Below are positions 1 through 9,431 of a DNA stretch of 64,000 nucleotides, one piece after another. Both the position numbers and the translations under genes were made by a program. Each line of letters opens with the position of its first letter. The stretch's first letter is position 1. The DNA lies in contig NZ_FNGY01000001.1 in NCBI RefSeq assembly GCF_900103665.1, positions 62,001 to 126,000 of the forward strand, read 5' to 3'. The notes beneath the pieces are model-generated. The model ran no database searches. It had not been told where the DNA came from and saw nothing but the letters and a program-made list of their open reading frames with translations. Source of the DNA: Pedobacter steynii. GTDB taxonomy: Bacteria > Bacteroidota > Bacteroidia > Sphingobacteriales > Sphingobacteriaceae.

Positions 1-243
1 GGCGGAAACAGGGTTGGATCTACTTCCCGTTTTGTTCAGAAAAACAATTACATGACGATCTCAGCGATCACCCTGGGGTATACCTTAAACAACACTGCGC
101 TGATGAAACGTCTGCACATGCAGACCCTTCGTTTCAGCCTGAGCATGAATGATGTAGCTCGTTTCTCTACCATCAGGATTGAACGTGGTACGCAATACCC
201 TTTTGCACAAAGGATCTCATTCGGGGCAAATGTTACTTTCTAA
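1..243 (+). CDS. SusC/RagA-type TonB-dependent receptor, 3' end only
   Basis: The first 80 codons of the window are open in frame 1 and end at a TAA at 241-243. The peptide alternates polar and hydrophobic residues and closes on Gly-Ala-Asn-Val-Thr-Phe, an aromatic C-terminal strand typical of outer-membrane barrels. It lies 31 bases before a SusD-like lipoprotein gene, the invariant order of SusC-SusD pairs, so I read it as the C-terminus of a SusC/RagA TonB-dependent importer whose plug and most of the barrel lie outside the window. The substrate cannot be read from this fragment; the downstream protease and thioredoxin genes hint at peptides or proteins. Confidence 0.8.
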   Translation, partial: GGNRVGSTSRFVQKNNYMTISAITLGYTLNNTALMKRLHMQTLRFSLSMNDVARFSTIRIERGTQYPFAQRISFGANVTF

Positions 244-274
244 TGGTCTTATCAATCAAAAAATATTTAGCAAA

Positions 275-1687
275 ATGAAATTATTAAAAAACAGATGCCT
301 GCCTGTATTCCTGCTGGCAGTACTGGCCCTCAGCTCCTGTAAGAAATGGCTGGACGTAGAGCCGAAAACAGATCTGAAACAAACGGAACTTTTTTCCACA
401 GAGCAGGGGTTCAATGAAGCCATGGTTGGCGCTTATGTATCCATGACTAAAGAGGCGACCTATGGCAGGGAGCTTACTTTTGGGATGCTGAGCGTGATGG
501 CCTCTGATTATTCTGTAGGAAGTTCTTCTGATCTGGCGGCAAGGCTGCTGAAACCGGTAGAAAACCTGGATTATGAAACAGAGCAATTCCGGTCAATGAT
601 CGATAGGGTATGGTTACAGCAGTTTAACACCATTGCCCAGGTCAATGCCATTCTGGAAAATATAGACGCAAAAAAAGCAATCTTCTCCGGGAATAAATAC
701 GGACTGATCAAAGGAGAGGCGCTTGCACTGAGGGCATACCTGCATTTTGACCTGTTGCGCATGTTTGCACCTGCTTATATCGCAAAAGACGATCAAAAAT
801 ACATGCCATATGTGACCGCCTATGGACGTACCATTACGCCATTATCGACGGTAGAAGAAATTCTGAACAAAGCACTGGCCGATCTCGATCAGGCAGAAAA
901 CCTGATGACCGGAGACGTCATCAACCAAAGGGGAGTGGCGGATCGTAAAGTGAGGATGAATTTATATGCTGCAAAAGGGCTTAAAGCAAGGATTTATCTT
1001 TACATGGGGAATAAATTACTTGCATTTGCGAAAGCGAAGGAAGTGATCGACGCAAAGCAGATCTTTCTGATGCTGCCCGGAACTGTGGTTAATCTTGACC
1101 GTAGTTTTCATCCGGAACATTTGTTTTCCTTATATAGCGAACCTTTTGAAGCAAGAGCCTTTTCCGTATTGGAGCCTAAAACCAATCTGACCGTCAGTGC
1201 CCCGTATTATTTTACGCAGGAAGCCAAACTCAAAGGGAACATTTTTGGAGACCAGGTTACCGACATCCGGTTTAAGTCGCCGATGATGCAGCCTATTAAG
1301 GGTTTCCTGATTTCACATAAATTCCTGTATCAGGATCTTGCAGACGAAGGGACGACGCTGAGTTTACAAAGGAATTATATCCCATTGATGCGCTTAACGG
1401 AAATGTATTATATCGCTGCTGAATCAGCAGCAGACCCGGCAACAGCCTTAACTTACCTCAATACCGTAGTGGCCAACAGAGGACTTTTACCCATTCTGGA
1501 CAATGCCGACCTGCAGACAGAGATCAGAAAGGAATACCGTAAAGAATTTTTTATGGAAGGCCAGCTTTTCTACTATTATAAAAGGATCAACGCAAATCAT
1601 ATAGAAGACAGTCCTGTTGCACAGATGTCTGTCAAAAGCTATGTGCTTCCTTTGCCGGAAAATGAAAAAATCTACGGCGCAAGATAA
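275..1687 (+). CDS. RagB/SusD family nutrient-uptake outer-membrane lipoprotein
   Basis: A 470-residue surface lipoprotein expected to form the lid of the preceding SusC transporter and bind its substrate. The signal peptide ends in Leu-Ser-Ser-Cys with the lipidated Cys at about residue 22, followed by Lys-Lys-Trp-Leu-Asp, a common SusD opening. TPR-like helices follow, and near the C-terminus there is the family pattern of a basic/acidic helix (EIRKEYRKEFFMEG) before an aromatic stretch. The ATG at 275 is chosen because it gives a clean lipoprotein signal; an in-frame upstream start at 179 would overlap the susC gene and bury the signal peptide. The DUF4843 gene follows 38 bases downstream, probably in one transcript. 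Confidence 0.9.
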   Translation: MKLLKNRCLPVFLLAVLALSSCKKWLDVEPKTDLKQTELFSTEQGFNEAMVGAYVSMTKEATYGRELTFGMLSVMASDYSVGSSSDLAARLLKPVENLDYETEQFRSMIDRVWLQQFNTIAQVNAILENIDAKKAIFSGNKYGLIKGEALALRAYLHFDLLRMFAPAYIAKDDQKYMPYVTAYGRTITPLSTVEEILNKALADLDQAENLMTGDVINQRGVADRKVRMNLYAAKGLKARIYLYMGNKLLAFAKAKEVIDAKQIFLMLPGTVVNLDRSFHPEHLFSLYSEPFEARAFSVLEPKTNLTVSAPYYFTQEAKLKGNIFGDQVTDIRFKSPMMQPIKGFLISHKFLYQDLADEGTTLSLQRNYIPLMRLTEMYYIAAESAADPATALTYLNTVVANRGLLPILDNADLQTEIRKEYRKEFFMEGQLFYYYKRINANHIEDSPVAQMSVKSYVLPLPENEKIYGAR

Positions 1688-1725
1688 GCGCTTCTCTGAT
1701 CACCATGAACTAAAAATAAACGACA

Positions 1726-2496
1726 ATGAAACAACCGATATATATCACCGCAATAACTTTACTCCTGCTGTCTGCCTGCAAGAAGGAAGAGGTGAAACTT
1801 TATGATGGGGGAGACCGGGTCCAGTTTTCCAGGTTAAATATCCCCAATCCGCCACCCTATATTGACAGTCTGGATTTCTCTTTTGCATCAAAAGGAAATC
1901 TGGAAAGCGATACCCTTTTTCTTCCTGTTGATGTAACGGGAAGAGCAGTAAACAGAGACCGTGAATTTAAAGTTGCTGCCATTGCGGAAGAATCTTCTGC
2001 AGTACAAGGTATTGATTTTGATTTTGGAAAGGGGATCATTAAAGCAGGAGAATTTAAGGGTGTTTTTAAGCTGATCCTTCGCAAGACCAAAGACCTGGAA
2101 ACCATCAGGAAGAAAGTTTCCTTTAAAATTATTGCCTCTGAAGATTTCCAGCCAGGCCTGAGCAAACAGTTGAAATGCAAAGTCGCGTTTTTCAATTTCA
2201 TGGTAAAACCGATAGACTGGGACACAAAGATGCTGCGCTACTTTGGTACATATTCTAAAGCCAAACATCGCTTTATACTGTATCAACTCGGTTTTCCTGA
2301 AATCAATTTTGCCGCAACCACTGCACTGGAAGATCCTACCCGATATATTTTTTCAGGGGTAAAATTCGCTTATTTTCAATTGAAACTCAGGTCAGTCCTG
2401 GACGATTTGAATTCAAGGATATTGAAGCCTGCTGCTGATGATCCATTTACTTATCCATTGAAGGATGAGAACGGTTTAAATGTCATATTCCCTTAA
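1726..2496 (+). CDS. DUF4843 domain lipoprotein
   Basis: A 256-residue lipoprotein with lipobox Leu-Ser-Ala-Cys (Cys at about 18) followed by Lys-Lys-Glu-Glu. After the lipobox it has the short Tyr-Asp-Gly-Gly-Asp-Arg-Val-Gln-Phe stretch and beta-rich body seen in DUF4843 proteins, which sit directly behind SusD genes in many Bacteroidota uptake loci. Their function is not established; they are probably accessory surface lipoproteins of the SusCD complex. It is placed between SusD (38-base gap) and a PKD-like lipoprotein (20-base gap), so co-expression is likely. The assignment rests on length, motif and gene order, not on a search. Confidence 0.75.
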   Translation: MKQPIYITAITLLLLSACKKEEVKLYDGGDRVQFSRLNIPNPPPYIDSLDFSFASKGNLESDTLFLPVDVTGRAVNRDREFKVAAIAEESSAVQGIDFDFGKGIIKAGEFKGVFKLILRKTKDLETIRKKVSFKIIASEDFQPGLSKQLKCKVAFFNFMVKPIDWDTKMLRYFGTYSKAKHRFILYQLGFPEINFAATTALEDPTRYIFSGVKFAYFQLKLRSVLDDLNSRILKPAADDPFTYPLKDENGLNVIFP

Positions 2497-2516
2497 CCTG
2501 TTAACTGATAAAAAAA

Positions 2517-4010
2517 ATGAAACGATTTCATTCTTCACTTATATTGCTTTCCCTTATCGGAACCCTGTTTTCCTCTTGTTATAAGGATAAAGGAAACTAT
2601 GACCTCAGGCCTGTGGATGTACTCAACATCGAACCGGTTACTTACAATCAGGATAACTATTCCCTTTCTCAGTTAGATAGCCTGAAGATCAATCCCCGGA
2701 TGACATTTACAGGGGATAGCACTCAACTGGAATATAGCTGGAAGCTGATCCCCCAAAGAGCAAGGACAGGAGATACCACGATAAAAAAGATCTCTTCGGA
2801 GAAAAATCTGATGTATGTTGTCCAGGTGCCAATCGGGCTTTATACCGTTCTTCTGGAAGTAAAAGATGTAAAATCAAGTGTCATCAGGAGCAGTAGCTAT
2901 GGCCTTAATGTCAAAGCAAAAGCCTCACAGGGCTTTCTGGTCCTGAATGAGAAGGCTGGTGGTATTCAGGATATTGATGTGATTCTGAACAATACCAAAC
3001 CGGAGATTTTTTGGGGTGCTTTTTCTGCCAACAATACCATCAGTCTGCGGGAAGCTACGGGAATGACCATGATCCAGTCGGCAGCCAATGCCAGCGGATT
3101 GTTATATGTGTTCAGAAAAACCGGTGGTTATACCCTGTTGCCAAGCTTTGGTTTTCTTCAGGACATCCGGGCCTGGTTTTTTGATGCCCAGAGTGCTTAT
3201 GCACCATCTGTGATTTATCAGGATTTTTTTGGGACAAACAATTACCTGATCAATAATGGGAGTGTACATTCCACGACCTCGATCAGTGCGCCACTGATGT
3301 TTAGTTACCGGGCTTCCGGTGATTATAAGGCCACAAAGTCGCTGATCATGAGTACTTATGTTTTTGTATATGATGACCTCAATCACCGTTTCTTAAAGTA
3401 CAACAAGTCTGCCGGGAAAATGCAGTCTATTATTAAGAATCCTGCAGATGCCTTTGATGTAGAGAATATCGGAAATAAATCCTGCCTGCTTTTTGACCAT
3501 AACATGGCTTCTACAACAAGCCCCGGGGCGGCGAATTTCGGTTCTTTAAAGCCTTTAGCTTATTGCAAAGACAATCAAACAGGGAAGGTATTTCTCTATA
3601 AATTTGGATTTTATAAGTCCCTGGCCACTTATTGTGAAAGTGTGAAGGAAGTGACAGCTCCGGGATTTTCTACCGCAACAGCCTATGTCAATGCATCAAA
3701 TAACCCATTGACCTATTATGCTTCTGAAAACAAGATCTACGCTTACGATTTTACCAATGATGCGGCCAGGGTGGTCTATACTTTCGATCAAACGAACGTA
3801 TCCATTGATCAGTTAATGACAAACGGAACTCAGCTTTTTGCCGTGGTCAACAACAAATCGGGAAACTCAGGTGCGGTATTCTTCTTTACCATAAACCCTA
3901 CAGGCTCGTTTGCCGGAGGTACTTATTTCTCTAAGTATGAAAATTTTGGAAAAATTACTGAGGTAAAGTATAAATACAATACACTTAATCCGGCAATACC
4001 CTGGAAATAA
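2517..4010 (+). CDS. PKD-like family lipoprotein
   Basis: A 497-residue lipoprotein. The lipobox is Phe-Ser-Ser-Cys (Cys at about 21) and is followed by Tyr-Lys-Asp-Lys-Gly-Asn-Tyr-Asp, the hallmark opening of the PKD-like lipoproteins found downstream of SusD/DUF4843 genes. The N-terminal part (roughly residues 30-130) is PKD-like, with a Trp-Lys-Leu strand and a serine/threonine-rich turn; the remainder has repeated beta strands that may form a propeller-like fold. It is probably a surface protein that binds the substrate taken up by the SusCD pair. The next gene begins 230 bases later, which suggests this is the end of the core uptake operon. Confidence 0.75.
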   Translation: MKRFHSSLILLSLIGTLFSSCYKDKGNYDLRPVDVLNIEPVTYNQDNYSLSQLDSLKINPRMTFTGDSTQLEYSWKLIPQRARTGDTTIKKISSEKNLMYVVQVPIGLYTVLLEVKDVKSSVIRSSSYGLNVKAKASQGFLVLNEKAGGIQDIDVILNNTKPEIFWGAFSANNTISLREATGMTMIQSAANASGLLYVFRKTGGYTLLPSFGFLQDIRAWFFDAQSAYAPSVIYQDFFGTNNYLINNGSVHSTTSISAPLMFSYRASGDYKATKSLIMSTYVFVYDDLNHRFLKYNKSAGKMQSIIKNPADAFDVENIGNKSCLLFDHNMASTTSPGAANFGSLKPLAYCKDNQTGKVFLYKFGFYKSLATYCESVKEVTAPGFSTATAYVNASNNPLTYYASENKIYAYDFTNDAARVVYTFDQTNVSIDQLMTNGTQLFAVVNNKSGNSGAVFFFTINPTGSFAGGTYFSKYENFGKITEVKYKYNTLNPAIPWK

Positions 4011-4170
4011 TAAGAGTTGTCCGATTTATGAATTTCATCATCCAGCCATTTGGGGTTTTATGTGTTTTGGTGTCACGTAAATACAGCCGTTACTACTAGG
4101 CTGTGCCTGGCAGGAATTTCTTCAGGGATGATGAATACATTTTGATGCCAGCTTTCTTTAAAACTACCCT

Positions 4171-4184
4171 GGGGGAGCTCCCCC
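4171..4184. repeat. 14-bp perfect palindrome before the thioredoxin gene
   Basis: GGGGGAGCTCCCCC is self-complementary and lies in the 230-base gap between the PKD-like and thioredoxin-like genes. Just downstream, CCCC and GGGG separated by six bases are followed by a T-rich run to about 4203, so the region could also act as a weak terminator of the upstream operon. Its role is unknown. Confidence 0.45.
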
Positions 4185-4240
4185 TCCTTCGGGGTTGGTT
4201 TTTAAAATATGCTAAACACACACAAAAAAATTATAAGCTC

Positions 4241-5506
4241 ATGAAACGAATACTTGTAGTGATCCTTAGTATGGTCACAGGTCTTACTTATGCCCAAGGC
4301 ATTAACTTCGAAAATGTGCCTGGTTGGAAAGAGGTTCTGGCTAAGGCAAAAAAAGAAAAGAAAGCCATTTTTGTGGATAGTTATACTACCTGGTGTGGGC
4401 CTTGTAAACAAATGGACAAAGATGTTTTTCCGGTTAAAGAGGTCGGCGATTTCTTCAATGTCAATTTCATCAGCTTTAAGTTACAGATGGATAAAACCGC
4501 AACAGACGATGCGGTAAAAAAAGGTCAGTATGCAGATGCGGCGATGTTTGAAAAGACCTATCAGATCAATTCTTATCCATGTTATCTGTTTTTTGATGAG
4601 CATGGTAAGCTGATTCATAAAGCTGGCGGAGGGGGGCTGAAACCTGCCGGTTTTATCGCCATAGGGAAAGACGCACTGAACCCGGCTCAACAAATGTTGT
4701 CGTTTAAAAACAGGTACAGTAAGGGGGATCGGTCTGCTGAATTTATACAGGCCTATGTCCGGAAACTGGCTGCTGCCGGAGATCCTCAGCTTGCCGTTGT
4801 TGCGGATGATTTTCTTGGCCTTCAAAAAGATAAGTTTTCCTTAGAAAGTATTCAAATGATGATGTTTATGACGACTGGGAGCAGCAGTAAATATTTCATG
4901 ACACTCCTGAAAAATAAGGAAAAGCTGGCAGCTGCTATCGGGAAGGAAAAAGCAGCGGGTTACCTAAAGAAAGTTGTGGATGCGGAGATCATGTCCAGAG
5001 CACTTAAGGTCGAGGTAGGAAAAGACAACCAGAAAAGCTATCGCATCGATGAGGCTGGCTTGTCTGGTTATTTTAGACAGTTTTATGCGCCCGACACCGC
5101 AGATTTTCTGACGGCTTTTCATGCTGCATCCATTCTTAAAATGCTGGATGAGAATCAGGCCTATTTAAAAGCTAAAGAAGTTTTGGCAAACTATGGCTCA
5201 AAACCAGACATGCAGCAATCTGCGCAATTGGCTTTGTTGATTGCCAGGAAAGGCACAAATCAGGAAGACAATAAACTGGCGTTGTCTGTGTTGTCCAGCC
5301 ATTCCCATACTTCAGATTACCTGCTGAACCAGACCTTAAGTAAATTATATGCCTATAATGAGGATCGGGCAAAAGCATTGGAATATGCGGCTACCGCATT
5401 AGGGATTATGCGAAAAAATAAGCCAAACTACCCAGATATCAGTCCCGAAGAGTTTTTGAAGAGAACTTTATCGTCTAATGTTACCCCTAAAATTGTGATC
5501 AACTAA
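4241..5506 (+). CDS. secreted thioredoxin-family protein
   Basis: A 421-residue exported protein. A signal peptide ends near Thr-Tyr-Ala (residues 16-18). A thioredoxin fold with the active-site Cys-Gly-Pro-Cys at 52-55, preceded by Thr-Trp, occupies roughly residues 25-145; the cis-proline loop reads Ser-Tyr-Pro-Cys. The remaining 270 residues are helical and of unknown function. It would reduce or isomerise disulfides in the periplasm or at the outer membrane. The ATG at 4241 gives the signal peptide; upstream in-frame starts do not. The aspartyl protease gene starts two bases after its stop, so the two are surely co-translated. Together they fit unfolding and cutting of imported protein. 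Confidence 0.85.
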   Translation: MKRILVVILSMVTGLTYAQGINFENVPGWKEVLAKAKKEKKAIFVDSYTTWCGPCKQMDKDVFPVKEVGDFFNVNFISFKLQMDKTATDDAVKKGQYADAAMFEKTYQINSYPCYLFFDEHGKLIHKAGGGGLKPAGFIAIGKDALNPAQQMLSFKNRYSKGDRSAEFIQAYVRKLAAAGDPQLAVVADDFLGLQKDKFSLESIQMMMFMTTGSSSKYFMTLLKNKEKLAAAIGKEKAAGYLKKVVDAEIMSRALKVEVGKDNQKSYRIDEAGLSGYFRQFYAPDTADFLTAFHAASILKMLDENQAYLKAKEVLANYGSKPDMQQSAQLALLIARKGTNQEDNKLALSVLSSHSHTSDYLLNQTLSKLYAYNEDRAKALEYAATALGIMRKNKPNYPDISPEEFLKRTLSSNVTPKIVIN

Positions 5507-5508
5507 AT

Positions 5509-6498
5509 ATGTATTTATCAAAAAATGTAAAGACGCGTAATGTTCTTTTTCTAGGTCTGATGCTGGGATCATCGTTGGAATTGTTCGCTGTTCACGACCG
5601 TCTCCATTCTTTTAAATCCGAAATGGAGAAAGCACCGAAGGAGCTGAGGAGCAAGTCGCAGGTATTGCCGGATCAGATTAAATCCGGGTTTAAATTTGTA
5701 GGCGGTTTAATGTTCGTGGAAGTAGTCATTAATGGAGAAAAAGGGCTTTTACTCGTAGATACGGGAAGTAATGGCTTTATCCTGCTCAACTCCGAATATT
5801 TTAAATCGGTATCCAGTGGCCAGCAAATGAAGGGGATGGGTGGTGCAGTTAGCATGGACAAAGTGAAACTGGAAAAACTGGAATGGGAAAACCTGAAACT
5901 GGAAAACCAAAGCTTTCCTGCTTTTAACATGAGTCAGCTTAAAACGGGAACGGCAGAGAAGGTTCTGGGATTGATTGGCAGTTCCTTTTTTAAAGAATAT
6001 CATTTGATGATGAACTTTGCCGGCAGGGAACTACAATTGAATAAGAAACCGGTTAAATCTCCGTTGATTAAAGACATTCCCCCCATCATTCATCTGCCCT
6101 TTGAATTGACGAATGGTTTTCCGGTAGTAAAAGCAAACATTGGAGATAAAACTTATCAGTTTGTAATGGATACCGGTTCCACAGATAATGTGGTGGATCA
6201 TGGTCTGGAAAATGAGATTGCGGCGATCTGGAAGGAAACAGGAGCGGTAAACATGACCGAGGGGAGTGGTAATGGCGGAAAAGTTCGCAGAGGTAAGCTT
6301 AAAAGCTTTATGATCGGTGGCTTAAATATGGAACAAATTGGAATGGGTTTAAATGTAATGCCTGATTTTGATAAAAAAATGAACATTTCAGGAATCTTAG
6401 GGTTTCAATTTTTGAAGTACTTTTTTGTAGAGATCAATTACCCGGACAAAACCATGAATTTTTACGATATGGCTAAAGTAATGCAACAGCAAAAGTAG
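5509..6498 (+). CDS. retropepsin-like aspartyl protease, two-domain
   Basis: A 329-residue protein with two Asp-Thr-Gly-Ser motifs, at about residues 84 (VDTGSNGF) and 221 (MDTGSTDN). Each is preceded by hydrophobic strands and followed by a Gly-rich turn, so one chain carries both halves of an aspartyl-protease active site, as in the Bacteroidota aspartyl_protease_2/retropepsin-like family. The N-terminus is hydrophobic (about residues 12-27) and could be a signal peptide or anchor. It would cleave peptides in the periplasm. It follows the thioredoxin gene with a two-base gap and ends the rightward gene set. The assignment is firm at fold level; the substrate is unknown. Confidence 0.85.
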   Translation: MYLSKNVKTRNVLFLGLMLGSSLELFAVHDRLHSFKSEMEKAPKELRSKSQVLPDQIKSGFKFVGGLMFVEVVINGEKGLLLVDTGSNGFILLNSEYFKSVSSGQQMKGMGGAVSMDKVKLEKLEWENLKLENQSFPAFNMSQLKTGTAEKVLGLIGSSFFKEYHLMMNFAGRELQLNKKPVKSPLIKDIPPIIHLPFELTNGFPVVKANIGDKTYQFVMDTGSTDNVVDHGLENEIAAIWKETGAVNMTEGSGNGGKVRRGKLKSFMIGGLNMEQIGMGLNVMPDFDKKMNISGILGFQFLKYFFVEINYPDKTMNFYDMAKVMQQQK

Positions 6499-6516
6499 CG
6501 CGCCGGGGCTTCCTTG

Positions 6517-6765
6517 TTAAAGTGCTGCCTTTTCGGGGACAGGTATGACGATGTTCTTCACCAGAGAATAGTCTTTTTCTTCATAAGTCCATTCCAGGGT
6601 CATCTTCCATTTTCCTTTTTCTATTCCATCCAATGGAATCTCCAAAATGCCATCAGGATCGCTCCTGAGGTATTTTATGATTGCAGGATCCTTTATTTTA
6701 TCTCTGTTCACAAAGAAAGCTTTCACTGCAACCTGATGCTCAAAACACATATTAATCTTTGTCAT
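6517..6765 (-). CDS. small hypothetical protein, possibly FixH-like fragment
   Basis: A leftward reading frame of 82 codons from an ATG at 6765 (the frame is open to 6822). The C-terminal half has the pattern Leu-Glu-Ile-Pro-Leu-(x)5-Lys-Gly-Lys-Trp-Lys-Met-Thr-Leu-Glu-Trp, followed by a polar turn and a hydrophobic strand. This resembles the C-terminal beta domain of FixH/CcoH cytochrome-oxidase assembly proteins. The N-terminal membrane helix of FixH is not clearly present in the chosen start, so it may be truncated or a different protein. It lies tail-to-tail with the aspartyl protease and back-to-back with copA. I am unsure that it is expressed. Confidence 0.45.
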   Translation of the reverse strand: MTKINMCFEHQVAVKAFFVNRDKIKDPAIIKYLRSDPDGILEIPLDGIEKGKWKMTLEWTYEEKDYSLVKNIVIPVPEKAAL

Positions 6766-6944
6766 AGTACGGATAATTAGAACTGGCAGAATTTCAATGA
6801 GAAAGCTTGATAAATAAACCATTGAACGATTGAAATTGTTTGGTGATTTGATTAATTATCAGCCTGTTATCGGTAGATATGTAACGTTGTTTTTACCGGA
6901 TTCGCTTTGAATGCCACTAATATTGGTCGGATATGTCTTCAGAA

Positions 6945-7001
6945 TGAGTCCACGGTGAGTCCAGGGTGAGTCCACGTTTTTACGTATAAACGTGGACTCA
7001 C
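6945..7001. promoter_or_regulatory. three 11-bp direct repeats running into a 36-bp palindrome upstream of copA
   Basis: TGAGTCCACGG (6945-6955), TGAGTCCAGGG (6956-6966) and TGAGTCCACGT (6967-6977) are tandem at 11-base spacing, about one helical turn. The third copy is also the left arm of an inverted repeat: 14-base arms GTGAGTCCACGTTT at 6966-6979 and its complement at 6988-7001, around an 8-base centre that contains the palindrome TACGTA. The arrangement suggests an operator for a dimeric or oligomeric regulator. It sits about 140 bases upstream of the likely copA promoter box, in the 408-base divergent gap that otherwise shows no gene. Confidence 0.6.
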
Positions 7002-7140
7002 TGCGGATTTAGCTTGTAGTTCATATGGATTGAGTTTGAGCAATGACCGAAGGACAACCGGACTCGCCATTTTATTCGTTTCACTGATATTATATAAATC
7101 TTTCCCGAAATCATGTAAAACTGTTGGAAGCTCCATGAGG

Positions 7141-7148
7141 TACCTTTG
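7141..7148 (+). promoter_or_regulatory. Bacteroidota -7 promoter box for copA
   Basis: TACCTTTG matches the Bacteroidota TAnnTTTG consensus exactly and ends 25 bases before the copA ATG at 7174. I see no well-spaced -33 TTG element, which is common at regulated promoters of this phylum. Confidence 0.55.
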
Positions 7149-7173
7149 TCTTAGAATAAAAACAAGATACGTC

Positions 7174-9402
7174 ATGAAAGAAAATATAGAGACCCTCACC
7201 TTGCCCGTTTTAGGAATGACCTGTGCTTCCTGTGCGACGAGTGTCCAATCGATGATTGGTGCTCAGGAAGGGGTGGATCATGCGGAAGTGAATTATGCCA
7301 CTCAATCTGTAAAAATAACTTTTCACCCTGATCAGGTACAACCTGCAACCTTTCAGAAAGTGGTACAGTCTATCGGCTACGACCTGATTCTGGAAAGCGA
7401 GGGAGCCAAAGAGAAACAGGAAGAACTGCAAAAGAACAATTATGAATCTTTGAAAAAGAGAATGATTGCTTCTTCTATTCTTGCACTACCTGTAGTCATT
7501 ATTGGAATGTTCTTTATGGATATGCCTAATGGCAATTATTATATGCTGGCATTGACCACGCCAATCCTTTTTATTTTTGGACGAAACTTCTTCATCAATG
7601 CCTGGAAACAAGCGCAGCATGGAAAGGCCAATATGGATACATTGGTGGCCCTGAGTACAGGGATAGCCTATATTTTTAGTGTATTCAATACTTTTTATCC
7701 TGAGTTCTGGCATTCCAGAGGACTACATCCTCATGTATATTTTGAAGCTGCAGCAGTGGTGATTGTCTTTATCATGCTCGGAAAACTACTCGAAGAAAAA
7801 GCAAAATCGAATACTTCTTCAGCTATTAAAAAACTCATTGGCTTACAGCCGAAAACAGTACTTCTGGTTACGGAAGATGGAGAAAAGGAAATTCCGGTGT
7901 CTGATGTGCATATTGGAGATCAGCTGATGGTCCGTTCAGGAGAAAAGATTCCTGTCGATGGCGTCGTCTACTCGGGCAATTCATTTGTGGATGAAAGTAT
8001 GATTACCGGAGAGCCTGTAGCCGTCTCCAAAACGGAGGGTGATAAAGTCTTTGCAGGAACGATCAATCAAAAAGGAACTTTCCGCTTTAAAGCAGAAAAG
8101 GTAGGTGGAGAAACCATGCTTGCACAGATTATAAAACTGGTTCAGGATGCACAGGGTTCAAAAGCGCCTGTACAGAAGCTGGTCGATAAGATTGCAGGGA
8201 TCTTTGTTCCTATAGTGATGCTGATTGCCGTTTTGACTTTAGGTGCATGGTTGGTTTTTGGAGGAGAACATGCTTTTACTCATGGGCTTTTGGCAATGGT
8301 GACTGTACTTGTGATTGCCTGTCCTTGTGCGTTAGGACTGGCAACACCTACAGCCATTATGGTCGGAATAGGAAAGGGTGCCGAAAGCGGAATTCTGATT
8401 AAAGATGCAGAAGCACTGGAATTAGGCTACAAAGTAAATGCAGTGATCCTGGATAAAACAGGGACCATCACGGCAGGAAAGCCAGAAGTTACTATGCTGG
8501 AATGGGCGACAAACCTGCCTAAAGAAAAAGCACAATTGTCGGAAATCCTGATGGCCCTGGAGTATGCTTCCGAGCATCCGCTTGCCGAAGCCATTGTAAG
8601 CTACTTAAAAGAATCGGGTATAAAGCCCGCGTTGATCACTGACTTTGAAAGCTTAACAGGTAAAGGAGTAGAAGGCGTATTCAATGGCGATAAATACTGG
8701 GCAGGAAGCCACAAAATTTTAAAAGAACAACGGATTACTGTTGCTAAAGAAATAGAAAGTAAAGTATTGGCTTTGCAGGAACAGGCACAAACGGTGATTT
8801 ACCTGGCCAATGCGACGCAGGTACTGGCGATTGTAGCGATCGCGGATCAGATCAAAGCAGGTTCAGCTAAAGCGGTTGCCATCTTAAAAGATCAGGGCAT
8901 AACAGTGTATATGCTTACCGGCGATAATCAGCAGACCGCGTCTTCAGTAGCCAGACAGGCAGGAATTGAGCATTTCAAAGCGGAAGTTCTACCTTCCGAT
9001 AAAGCAGATTTTGTAAAGGAATTACAAGCGCAGGGGAAAGTTGTAGCCATGGTAGGTGACGGGATCAATGACAGTCAGGCTTTAGCCCAGGCAGACGTTT
9101 CAATTGCCATGGGAAAAGGTTCTGATATTGCCATCGATGTGGCGAAGATTACCCTGGTTTCTTCAGATCTGCAACAGGTTCCTAAAGCATTAAGGCTTTC
9201 TAAACTTACGGTGCGTACGATTCGCCAGAACCTGTTCTGGGCATTTATCTATAACCTGATCGGAATTCCTATTGCAGCGGGTTTACTTTATCCTTTCAAC
9301 GGATTCTTGTTAAACCCCATGATCGCAGGAGCGGCAATGGCCCTGAGTTCTGTATCTGTAGTTGGAAACAGCCTGAGGTTAAAACTCTCAAAATTAAGTT
9401 AA
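7174..9402 (+). CDS. copA: copper-exporting P1B-type ATPase CopA
   Basis: A 742-residue inner-membrane ATPase that pumps Cu(I) out of the cytosol. Seen in order: one N-terminal HMA domain with Met-Thr-Cys-Ala-Ser-Cys (Cys 17 and 20); paired membrane helices from about residue 100; the actuator motif Thr-Gly-Glu-Pro; the transmembrane metal site Cys-Pro-Cys at 383-385; the phosphorylation motif Asp-Lys-Thr-Gly-Thr (Asp 427); the P1B-specific Ser-Glu-His-Pro-Leu; Thr-Gly-Asp-Asn; and Gly-Asp-Gly-Ile-Asn-Asp at about 628-633. The CPC motif plus Met/Asn/Ser-containing last helices fits copper rather than zinc. The ATG at 7174 is preferred because an upstream in-frame start at 7030 would place the promoter box inside the gene. 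The CopZ-like gene follows by 29 bases. Confidence 0.95.
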   Translation: MKENIETLTLPVLGMTCASCATSVQSMIGAQEGVDHAEVNYATQSVKITFHPDQVQPATFQKVVQSIGYDLILESEGAKEKQEELQKNNYESLKKRMIASSILALPVVIIGMFFMDMPNGNYYMLALTTPILFIFGRNFFINAWKQAQHGKANMDTLVALSTGIAYIFSVFNTFYPEFWHSRGLHPHVYFEAAAVVIVFIMLGKLLEEKAKSNTSSAIKKLIGLQPKTVLLVTEDGEKEIPVSDVHIGDQLMVRSGEKIPVDGVVYSGNSFVDESMITGEPVAVSKTEGDKVFAGTINQKGTFRFKAEKVGGETMLAQIIKLVQDAQGSKAPVQKLVDKIAGIFVPIVMLIAVLTLGAWLVFGGEHAFTHGLLAMVTVLVIACPCALGLATPTAIMVGIGKGAESGILIKDAEALELGYKVNAVILDKTGTITAGKPEVTMLEWATNLPKEKAQLSEILMALEYASEHPLAEAIVSYLKESGIKPALITDFESLTGKGVEGVFNGDKYWAGSHKILKEQRITVAKEIESKVLALQEQAQTVIYLANATQVLAIVAIADQIKAGSAKAVAILKDQGITVYMLTGDNQQTASSVARQAGIEHFKAEVLPSDKADFVKELQAQGKVVAMVGDGINDSQALAQADVSIAMGKGSDIAIDVAKITLVSSDLQQVPKALRLSKLTVRTIRQNLFWAFIYNLIGIPIAAGLLYPFNGFLLNPMIAGAAMALSSVSVVGNSLRLKLSKLS

Positions 9403-9431
9403 TCAATATCAATCATAATTAAATAATTCAA

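Noticed and set aside
6945..6977. Tandem repeats as a CRISPR array
   Set aside because: The repeats are 11 bases long with no spacers, and no cas gene is near.
7030..7173. Upstream in-frame start for copA
   Set aside because: It would include a perfect -7 promoter box in the coding region, and CopA homologues start close to the HMA domain.
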